Shown here: one piece after another, positions 41,427-48,530 of the stretch
Numbering within the stretch: the first letter of the stretch is position 1
How the letters are laid out: each line of letters starts with the position of its first letter
Source of the DNA: Clostridioides difficile
GTDB lineage: Bacteria > Bacillota > Clostridia > Peptostreptococcales > Peptostreptococcaceae
Reading direction: 5' to 3'
DNA: 64,000 nt
Assembly: GCA_012955965.1 (NCBI GenBank)
Contig: JABBZI010000003.1
Location: 62,001-126,000, forward strand
Notes under the pieces: model-generated
What the model was told of the DNA's origin: nothing
Databases searched by the model: none
What the model saw: the letters and a program-made list of their open reading frames with translations, nothing else
Position numbers and translations under genes: made by a program

Positions 41427-42680
41427 TTATGATACTTCATTCCTATATAGATACTTAGCCAAAATTGAAATTAATAGCATAATAATAAACATACATATTA
41501 TAGGTATATAAACTTTAAGGCTAAAAACTTCAAATAATTTACCATGCATAATTTGACCTACTGGAGCAACACATTGTGATACAGCTGTAATAGTGGCCAT
41601 TACCTTTCCCAATAATTCATTAGGTGTTTGTTTTTGAACAATAGTTAGGACAAATACAGTAATAATTGTCATGGACATAGCTATAGGTATGATGCAAATA
41701 AATAATAATATAAAAGAAGGATAATATCCTAGCTTGAGCATTGAAGGTGAAATTGAAATAGCCATTGGAATCATTAGAATGCTAATTAACATTAACCAGC
41801 GATATAATGTATTCATCTTCATTTTTTTTGCAAATAAACCTATTGAAAGTGCACCTAAAACACTACTAAATTCGATAATTCCTATTCCTATGCCATACAT
41901 ATTATTACTACTGTGCATTGTTACACGTAAAATATATTGTATTCCTACAAGTAAAAATGGAGTTAAAAATAAATTTAAAGAAGCTGCCAGAATCATAGCT
42001 TTGCTAATATAAGGTTTCTTTATAACATAAGAGAATCCTTTTTTCATGTCACTAACTATGGTCATTATTATATCTCCATTAAATTCTCTTTTATTAAATG
42101 GGATATAAATAAACATCTCCATTACTGCTGATAGGAAAAATGCAAGGCAACTTATAATAAGAAGCATCTTGATTCCAATAAGACCATATAAAAGTCCCCC
42201 AAGTACAGGGGCAAACATACCTGAAAGTGCACCTATTCCATTTACAATTCCATTTGCTTGTTCTAAATCTTTTTCATTTACTATTAAAGGTATGCTCGCC
42301 TGTACAGTAGGTTGATACATACAGCTAATAATGGATAGGAGTATCATAACAATTCCAATTAATACAATAGAATCATTTAAAGTAGAAAAAAGGAAGATAA
42401 AAATGAAGATAATTATAGAACTCATAAAATCAAATATAACCATTAGATTTCTACGATTAAATCTATCAGCTATTGCACCACCAATTGGGGATAATAGAAG
42501 TGGAATATTTGATATTGCATATAAAGTTGCAAATATATCTGCACGACCTGTTATATCTAAAATGTAAGTAGAAAGACCAAATCTTAATAATGATGAACCC
42601 AGTATAGATATAATTTGACCAAGTACCATAAGGTTAAAGTTTTTGTTAAAAGAATTATTTATTTTATCTAAATTTTGCAT
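41427..42680 (-). CDS. MFS transporter, probable efflux pump
   Basis: 417 aa with 12 predicted helices. MFS loop motif after helix 2: GGAIADRFNRRNLM (about residues 70-83), and a softer second copy after helix 8. The N-terminus (NKNFNLMVLGQIISILGSSLLRFGLSTYILDITGR) places it in the group of drug/macrolide- or siderophore-export-like permeases. A TetR-like operator lies in its 5' UTR, which supports drug-inducible expression, but no regulator gene is adjacent. The substrate is not determinable. Confidence 0.83.
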   Translation of the reverse strand: MQNLDKINNSFNKNFNLMVLGQIISILGSSLLRFGLSTYILDITGRADIFATLYAISNIPLLLSPIGGAIADRFNRRNLMVIFDFMSSIIIFIFIFLFSTLNDSIVLIGIVMILLSIISCMYQPTVQASIPLIVNEKDLEQANGIVNGIGALSGMFAPVLGGLLYGLIGIKMLLIISCLAFFLSAVMEMFIYIPFNKREFNGDIIMTIVSDMKKGFSYVIKKPYISKAMILAASLNLFLTPFLLVGIQYILRVTMHSSNNMYGIGIGIIEFSSVLGALSIGLFAKKMKMNTLYRWLMLISILMIPMAISISPSMLKLGYYPSFILLFICIIPIAMSMTIITVFVLTIVQKQTPNELLGKVMATITAVSQCVAPVGQIMHGKLFEVFSLKVYIPIICMFIIMLLISILAKYLYRNEVS

Positions 42681-42707
42681 TTATAGAACACCTCTCTTTT
42701 CATGACT

Positions 42708-42755
42708 GACCGTCGGTCTATTTACAATTATAATAGACTATATTTAAAAAGTCAA
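42708..42755 (-). promoter_or_regulatory. promoter and TetR-like operator of the MFS gene
   Basis: On the minus strand: -35 TTGACT (42755-42750), 17-bp spacer, -10 TATAAT (42732-42727), then the perfect 11-bp dyad GACCGACGGTC (42718-42708) just past the start point. The dyad is a G+C island in AT-rich DNA and matches the type of core seen in TetR/AcrR-family operators. Confidence 0.7.
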
Positions 42756-42808
42756 TAGGATATATTCAATGAAAAGTTTTAAGACAGATTTTTGTTGTTA
42801 ATATAGAA

Positions 42809-42837
42809 TAAGACATGTCAAAGATTATTATGTCTTA
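42809..42837. repeat. 8-bp-arm inverted repeat in the MFS/SPOCS spacer
   Basis: TAAGACAT (42809-42816) and ATGTCTTA (42830-42837). A further AAGACA lies at 42781. Possible operator for either divergent gene; weak. Confidence 0.3.
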
Positions 42838-42931
42838 AAAAGGATAAGAGCTAGATGGTGAATAATCAAAAATGGGTAATTTGTAAGAGTTTTTATGAAT
42901 AGTATTAATATATAGATATAGGGAGATTGAT

Positions 42932-43432
42932 GTGATTATGTATGAAAATAATAAGGTAATCTATAATTTTGAAAGATGTGAAAGACTAGAAAATGCTTTT
43001 TATTTATCTCAATTTAATACATATAAAAATTTTAAGCTAGCCTCTAAAAAATCCATAGTAGATTCATTGGAGACATCTGTTTGTAATATGAATATTCATA
43101 ATATCAGTCTTGTTGATACTATGGAGTGTGTATCATTAGAAAATGAGCAAATGACAGGCAAAAAATTAATTTTAGTTGGTGATATGGATACTGATGTGAT
43201 ACTAGATTATGTAGGTAATAAGAGAAATAGAAGCTCTAATAAGAGAAATATACTTAAATTGAAAATACCCTTTAGCACATTTATACAAATTCCCAGAAGA
43301 ATAGAAAATAAAGAGCAAATTAATTTAAAGTATCTTATACAAGATATGACATCATCTATTTTAAATGATAATAATTTATTCATTAGTGTGACTGCAATTA
43401 TAAGTTATGAAAATAGTTCTAAAATAGAGTAA
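42932..43432 (+). CDS. SPOCS-like (DUF3794) domain protein
   Basis: 166 aa, cytosolic composition without signal peptide. The segment about residues 65-165 has the strand order of SPOCS/DUF3794 domains: GKKLILVGDMDTDVILDYV, then LKIPFSTFIQIPRRI (the PFSTFIVLP-type hallmark) and a closing ISVTAIISYE strand. These domains occur in the spore morphogenesis protein SipL and in other sporulation or envelope proteins. Start is GTG 42932, 6 nt after GGGAG; ATG 42938 is an alternative. It forms a pair with the next gene, 27 bp apart. A sporulation role is inferred from the family only. Confidence 0.6.
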   Translation: MIMYENNKVIYNFERCERLENAFYLSQFNTYKNFKLASKKSIVDSLETSVCNMNIHNISLVDTMECVSLENEQMTGKKLILVGDMDTDVILDYVGNKRNRSSNKRNILKLKIPFSTFIQIPRRIENKEQINLKYLIQDMTSSILNDNNLFISVTAIISYENSSKIE

Positions 43433-43459
43433 TCTTTAAATTATAGAAAGGTGGATGCA

Positions 43460-44407
43460 ATGAGAGTAACTAAAACTACTTTTAATGATGTTTTTTCAAA
43501 TGATATAAGAGGAAGTATTTTAAAAGTAGAAAAATATGTTGATAAAAAATGTGCATCTGTATTTGATATTTTGACCTATACAGTTATTGTTACAAATAGG
43601 AGTAGATATAAAACAGGAAATATATTTTTTAAAGATTATATTTCTAAATATATAGAATTTATAAATAACACTGTAAAAGTTAATGGTATTATAAAATGTG
43701 GATTAGATCCACAACAAGGTTTTTACATAGGAAAAATAGATGGCAATTGTAAAAAAATAATATCTTTTAAAAGTGTAGTTTTACCAAATTCAGCATATAG
43801 AGTTATAAAGAATAATGCTAATATATACTATTATTATAAGTGTAATTTAGATAAATTTCCAACAAGAATATCAGTAGAAAGTAATAGTGTTTATACCAAT
43901 ATAGATAAAACTGTATTTAAGCAGTTGAATATAAGTAATACTCTAAAGATGCCTAAAGACCTAAAAGATATATTAGAAGTAAACATAAATAGTAAGATAC
44001 TTGATGTTAAACCTATGAAAAATCCCACAAACAAAGGAAAAGATTTAAAACTATGCAATTTAATAGTTTTTGGTAGTATAGAATTTGAAATGGATTATAG
44101 TTGTAGAAATAGGAGTAAGTTTAAAACAGTAAACAAGCCTGATAATATTCAGAAAGAAAAATGTTTTGATAATGATTTACAAAATAATAATGAAAATATA
44201 AGTGATTGTAAGAAACAAACGAATTTTAATGAGAATAAAGTAAAAAAGATAATAAAGACTTTTGGGTTTTCTTGTTTTATTTGTTCACCAGTTGGAATTG
44301 TTTATGAGGATATGAAAAATATAAATATAAAAATTGAACATACATCTATAAACGAGTTAAATACAGATGAATTATTTATGAATACATCACTTTTATTGTA
44401 TTATTAA
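43460..44407 (+). CDS. DUF11-like beta-repeat protein of unknown function
   Basis: 315 aa, no signal peptide. Residues about 18-145 follow the DUF11/conserved-repeat pattern (KYVDKKCASVFDILTYTVIVTNRSRYKTGNIFFKDYISKYIEFI, then a second set of strands with LPNSAYRV), a fold used in surface and spore-coat proteins. The rest is charged and Asn/Lys-rich (about 215-260), then a short globular end. ATG 43460 follows AAAGGTGG by 5 nt. Coupled with the SPOCS-like gene, it could be part of a spore-layer assembly; the sequence alone does not prove this. Confidence 0.55.
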   Translation: MRVTKTTFNDVFSNDIRGSILKVEKYVDKKCASVFDILTYTVIVTNRSRYKTGNIFFKDYISKYIEFINNTVKVNGIIKCGLDPQQGFYIGKIDGNCKKIISFKSVVLPNSAYRVIKNNANIYYYYKCNLDKFPTRISVESNSVYTNIDKTVFKQLNISNTLKMPKDLKDILEVNINSKILDVKPMKNPTNKGKDLKLCNLIVFGSIEFEMDYSCRNRSKFKTVNKPDNIQKEKCFDNDLQNNNENISDCKKQTNFNENKVKKIIKTFGFSCFICSPVGIVYEDMKNINIKIEHTSINELNTDELFMNTSLLLYY

Positions 44408-44712
44408 CTCTTCAAAGCTAAAATTTAAATTTATTAAACTGGCATTTTATTAAAAAACATAGATATTGATATATATATATTGTATATACAAATAATTAAT
44501 ATAAATTCCTAATTTTAAGTGATTCTAAATAATAAATATACTTATAATATTTTAAAAGTGTAGATTTATGATAAAATAAGACAAATATGTTAAAAAAATG
44601 ATAATCGTGGAGAACTTTTGCCTTCTTCAATTAATATATTATTATTAGTAATAACTTTAAAATTATATTACTATTATATAAAAATTGGCTTAAAAGAAGG
44701 TGAAAAAAGTAA
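44408..44712. other. AT-rich spacer, nothing recognised
   Basis: 305 bp between the DUF11-like and amidase genes. No open frame with a ribosome binding site, no strong dyad. The amidase start is preceded by AAGAAGGTG. Confidence 0.4.
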
Positions 44713-45255
44713 ATGAAAATATGCATAACAGTAGGTCATAGTATACTAAAGGGTAGTAAAAGTACAGGTGTATGTGGCATAGTTGATGAATACAATTATA
44801 ACAAAAAATTAGCTCCTATGTTAGCTGAGATGCTTATAAGTCAAGGTAATACAGTAGATGTAATAGTTTGTCCAGAAAGGCATTTCATGTCAGAAAGAGA
44901 AGAATTTTTCTATAGAGTACCAAAGGTAAATAGTGGCAAATACGATTTGTTAGTAGAACTACATTTAAATAAAAGCGATGGAACAAAATTTGGTACAGAA
45001 GTGCTTTATTATGGTAATGAAGGATTAGAATACGCTAAAAGAGTATCTAATAAACTTGGAGAATTATTTGAAAATAGAGGAGCTAAAAAAAGAGAAAATT
45101 TATATATATTAAGAAACACAAATCCAGTTGCAATACAGATTGAAAGTTTTTTCTGTGATAATGCGAATGATTGTAATAAAGCCAATGAAGCAGGTTATGA
45201 TTATATAGCACGATTAATTACAGAAGGTATATTAAATAAAGATATAAGTATGTGA
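44713..45255 (+). CDS. N-acetylmuramoyl-L-alanine amidase, phage-endolysin-type catalytic domain alone
   Basis: 180 aa of the Amidase_3 fold, cleaving the MurNAc-L-Ala bond. Zinc ligands H9, E26 and H84 and catalytic E144 (QIESFFCDN) are all present, at the same numbers I recall for the C. difficile phage endolysin CD27L, and whole stretches such as ITVGHSILK, NEYQYNK-like DEYNYNKKLAP and LVELHLN match that enzyme type. CD27L has a C-terminal wall-binding domain of about 90 residues; here the gene stops right after the catalytic domain. There is no signal peptide, no holin and no other phage gene nearby. Probably a domesticated lysin, with mother-cell lysis or another intracellular-release role possible. 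Confidence 0.85.
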   Translation: MKICITVGHSILKGSKSTGVCGIVDEYNYNKKLAPMLAEMLISQGNTVDVIVCPERHFMSEREEFFYRVPKVNSGKYDLLVELHLNKSDGTKFGTEVLYYGNEGLEYAKRVSNKLGELFENRGAKKRENLYILRNTNPVAIQIESFFCDNANDCNKANEAGYDYIARLITEGILNKDISM

Positions 45256-45372
45256 GATTATGGAGATTTAGGTGTTGATTAATACCTTTTAATTTTAGAT
45301 GCAAACTAAAACATAATATATTAGTATAATTTAAACTTGCAAAAGATACATTAGTTCAGTTATCGACAAGAG

Positions 45373-45416
45373 ATACCCCTTGAAAGTATTGATTTATCAA
45401 TATATTCAAGGGGTAT
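45373..45416 (+). terminator. terminator after the amidase gene
   Basis: ATACCCCTTGAA pairs with TTCAAGGGGTAT, with inner TATTGA / TCAATA stem; TTAAAT follows. A G+C-rich core makes it stable although the U-run is poor. Confidence 0.7.
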
Positions 45417-45420
45417 TTAA

Positions 45421-45464
45421 ATATAAAGTTATAATTTATTTAGAACTAAACTATAACTTTATAT
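45421..45464. repeat. second inverted repeat upstream of the DEAD-box helicase gene
   Basis: Perfect 13-bp arms ATATAAAGTTATA / TATAACTTTATAT with an 18-nt loop, beginning 4 nt after the preceding hairpin. It lies 115 bp before the helicase start. Function unknown. Confidence 0.5.
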
Positions 45465-45579
45465 AACATCTATTTTATTTAATTATAATAAATAATATAA
45501 AAATGTTACAACCTTGTATTATAATAATATAATGTAGAAAAATATAAGAGATAAGATAAATATAACAAGGTGGTAATAT

Positions 45580-47073
45580 ATGAAATATACATTTGAAAAA
45601 TTTAAGTTAAATGAAAAGATACTTAAGTCATTGAAAAATTTAGAATATAATATACCTTCTAGAGTACAAATAGAGGTTATTCCAAAATTATTAAATAATC
45701 AAAACATAGCAGTTAAATCAAAAACAGGAAGTGGAAAAACAGCAAGTTTTGCAATACCTATATGTGAGAATGTAGATGTAGAGTATAATAATATTCAAGC
45801 ACTTATAGTGGTTCCAACAAGAGAATTAGCCTTACAGGTGAAAGAGGAGATGTCAGGAATAGGGAGATTAAAGAAAGTAAGATGTAGTGCTATCTTTGGT
45901 AAACAATCTATAAAAGAACAAATATCAGAATTAAAGCAAAGGGTTCATATTGTTGTAGCCACTCCAGGCAGAATAATTGACCATATAAATAAAGGTACTA
46001 TTAAGTTAGAAAATATAAAGTATTTAGTAATAGATGAAGCTGATAAAATGTTTAATAAAGGTTTTGTTGAGCAAATGGAAAAAATATTATCAAGTTTGCC
46101 CAAAGAGAAAATAATAGGACTCTTTTCAGCTACAATGAACGAAGAGATAAAGTATATATGTGAAAAATATATGTCAAACTATGACATTATAAATATAGAT
46201 GAAAATGAATATACAAACAACGAGAAAGTAAAACAAATAGAGGATAGAATAATAAAAGTAAATGAAACGGATAAATATATAATTTTAAAAGAGTTAATAT
46301 ATAGCGAAAATCCAAAGAGTGTAATAATTTTTTGTAATACTAGAGAAAAAGTATCTAGATTATATAATAAAATGAGTAAAGATGGCTTTTTGGTAAGGCA
46401 GTTACATGCTGATTTATCACAAGAAAAAAGAATCTTTGTAATTAAAGATTTTAAAGATTTAAAGTTTAATGTGTTAGTTAGCAGTGATGTAGCATCTAGA
46501 GGAATACATATCGATGATATTTCTTTAGTTGTAAACTATGATGTACCTTATGATAAGGAAAACTACATACATAGAATTGGGAGAACTGGAAGAAAAGGAA
46601 GTAGTGGAAAGGCTATTACTATAGTAGATACAAGAGATGAAAGGTATATAGAAGGTATAGAAGAATATATAGGGTATAAAATATATGAAATGCCTACAGT
46701 AGAGAAAAACAAAATTATATTAGGTAAAAGATTGTTTGATGAATATTCAAAAGACCTTTTAAAAGAAGTATTAAAAAGAAAGAAAGTCAGTAAAAGTTAT
46801 CAAAAATGCAAAGAGACAAAGATAAATTTAGAAGATGAAGTAGTAAGATTATATTTAAATGCTGGGAAAAAGAAAAAAATAAGAGTTTTAGACATAGTTG
46901 GGGCATTTAGTAACCTAAAAGAAATCACTAATGATGATATAGGTGTAATAGAAGTTCAAGATTTGTGTTCATATGTAGATATATTAAATTATAAAGGTGA
47001 TTTAATATCAAAAAAATATAAGGAAATACCTATAAAGAAAAAGATGGTTAAGGTAAAGAGAGATATGAGATAA
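45580..47073 (+). CDS. dbpA: DEAD-box RNA helicase, DbpA/YxiN type
   Basis: 497 aa. Helicase motifs in order: Q-motif region (NIPSRVQIEVIP), I KTGSGKTAS (about residues 48-56), Ia PTRELALQ, II DEAD (about 151-154), III SAT (about 185-187), V SDVASRGIHID and VI HRIGRTGRKG (about 326-335). The C-terminal 75 residues (about 415-490: VVRLYLNAGKKKKIRVLDIVGAFSN...) match the DbpA RNA-binding domain that in E. coli DbpA and B. subtilis YxiN recognises hairpin 92 of 23S rRNA. So it likely remodels 50S precursors. AAGGTGG precedes ATG. Confidence 0.87.
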   Translation: MKYTFEKFKLNEKILKSLKNLEYNIPSRVQIEVIPKLLNNQNIAVKSKTGSGKTASFAIPICENVDVEYNNIQALIVVPTRELALQVKEEMSGIGRLKKVRCSAIFGKQSIKEQISELKQRVHIVVATPGRIIDHINKGTIKLENIKYLVIDEADKMFNKGFVEQMEKILSSLPKEKIIGLFSATMNEEIKYICEKYMSNYDIINIDENEYTNNEKVKQIEDRIIKVNETDKYIILKELIYSENPKSVIIFCNTREKVSRLYNKMSKDGFLVRQLHADLSQEKRIFVIKDFKDLKFNVLVSSDVASRGIHIDDISLVVNYDVPYDKENYIHRIGRTGRKGSSGKAITIVDTRDERYIEGIEEYIGYKIYEMPTVEKNKIILGKRLFDEYSKDLLKEVLKRKKVSKSYQKCKETKINLEDEVVRLYLNAGKKKKIRVLDIVGAFSNLKEITNDDIGVIEVQDLCSYVDILNYKGDLISKKYKEIPIKKKMVKVKRDMR

Positions 47074-47238
47074 GTAAGGTTAAGATTGTGAATTAAATTT
47101 TAATAAAATAAAATAATTTTATATTTTTAAAAAACTATTAAGTTACAAAACTTTAGAATGTAAGCTATAATAATTTTAAGTGTTTATAACAATAGTCACT
47201 GTGAATATAAGTTATAAATATATAGGAGGAGGGAATGT

Positions 47239-48009
47239 ATGGCATACTTTACTTATAATGACAAGAAATGCTACTATAATGAAATAGGAGATGGTATACC
47301 ATTGCTTTTTTTACATGGTAATACTGCATCTTCTAAGATGTTTAATGAAGTAGTTGATTTTTACAAAGATGAATATAAGGTAATATTAATAGATTTTGTA
47401 GGTCATGGTCAATCTCAAATGGTAGATAAATTATCTGTGGATTTATGGTTTGATGAGGCTATGCAGGTTATATGTTTTTTAGAAAAAATGAATTATAAAA
47501 AGGTAAATATAATTGGTAGTAGTGGAGGTGCTCTCGTAGCGTTAAATGTTGCCCTTGAAAGACCTGACTTAGTTAATAAAGTAATAGCAGATAGCTTTGA
47601 AGGAGAAGTTCCTTTGGAATCATTTGTAGAAAATGTGAAGATAGAGCGTGAAGAATCAAAACAAGATGCTGGTGCAAAAGCTTTTTATATTTATAATCAA
47701 GGTGAAAACTGGGAGAAAGTTGTAGATAACGATACAGAAGCTATTTTTGAACACTATAAAACTATAGGTAAATTTTTTCATAAACCTCTAGAAACTATGC
47801 AGCCAGATGTACTTTTAACAGGTAGTAGAGAAGATGAGTTTGTATCTTTAGTATCTCCTGATTTTTTTGAAAATACTTTTTCATCAATTCTTGAAAAAAT
47901 TAAAAATGGTAAAATGCACGTGTTTGATAAAGGTGGGCATCCTGCTATATTATCAAATGCTCTTCTTTTATCAAAAATAGCGAAAGATTTTTTGAGAGAG
48001 AGTCTATAA
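47239..48009 (+). CDS. alpha/beta hydrolase
   Basis: 256 aa, cytosolic. Oxyanion motif LFLHGNTAS (about residues 21-29), nucleophile elbow IIGSSGGALVAL (Ser near 95; G-S-S-G-G variant of G-x-S-x-G), acid in TGSREDEFVS (about 195-204) and His in KGGHPAILSN (about 233-242). The fold is certain, the substrate is not; esterase or C-C hydrolase are both possible. GGAGGAGGG lies before ATG. Monocistronic. Confidence 0.83.
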   Translation: MAYFTYNDKKCYYNEIGDGIPLLFLHGNTASSKMFNEVVDFYKDEYKVILIDFVGHGQSQMVDKLSVDLWFDEAMQVICFLEKMNYKKVNIIGSSGGALVALNVALERPDLVNKVIADSFEGEVPLESFVENVKIEREESKQDAGAKAFYIYNQGENWEKVVDNDTEAIFEHYKTIGKFFHKPLETMQPDVLLTGSREDEFVSLVSPDFFENTFSSILEKIKNGKMHVFDKGGHPAILSNALLLSKIAKDFLRESL

Positions 48010-48082
48010 AATCTTACATGCTAAGAATAAATTAGTAATACTGGAAGAATAATTATAAAAAGTAATAGATACTGTCTTTATA

Positions 48083-48123
48083 AAGGATACTTGATTATTT
48101 TATAAAATTTATAAAGTATCCTT
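48083..48123 (+). terminator. probable terminator after the alpha/beta hydrolase gene
   Basis: AAGGATACTT pairs with AAGTATCCTT over a 21-nt AT loop; the U-run is weak. Confidence 0.55.
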
Positions 48124-48530
48124 GTAAGATTATAGCTAATTCAAAAATTTCATGCATAGCATTTCCTTTTTCTCATGATAGTAAATTCATATCCAACAGT
48201 TGAGATAAACTTAACCATTCAATATTGCAATAGTTTGGTAAAAATACATAACTAAATATTTCTCATTTTAAATTATAAAACACTATTGAATCAATTTTTA
48301 GATAATTTTCATGATTACTGCCTTTGAAAGTTCTGAAAAAAACTCATACTGTATTCTCCTTATTATTAATATATTTTATAATAACTGATGTTTTTTGCTA
48401 TAAACTAAAAAAATACAAATATATGTGACTAAGTTACAGAACAAAAAATAATTTTATAGTAAAATAAGCTTATGTTAATAAAATATCAATAAAATTCAAA
48501 TATATAATATACAGAAAAGGAGATAATTTT
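48124..48530. other. 407-bp spacer with possible gene remnant on the minus strand
   Basis: On the minus strand near 48360-48300 an AGGAG-like site and ATG lead into stretches such as YEFFSELSKAVIMKII in one frame, broken by stops and frame changes further on. This could be a decayed gene, but pieces this short can arise by chance. On the plus strand nothing is recognised before the AAAAGGAG site of the next gene. Confidence 0.25.

Noticed and set aside
44713-45255. Prophage remnant around the amidase
   Set aside because: No holin, tail, integrase or repressor-like genes and no attachment repeats on either side.
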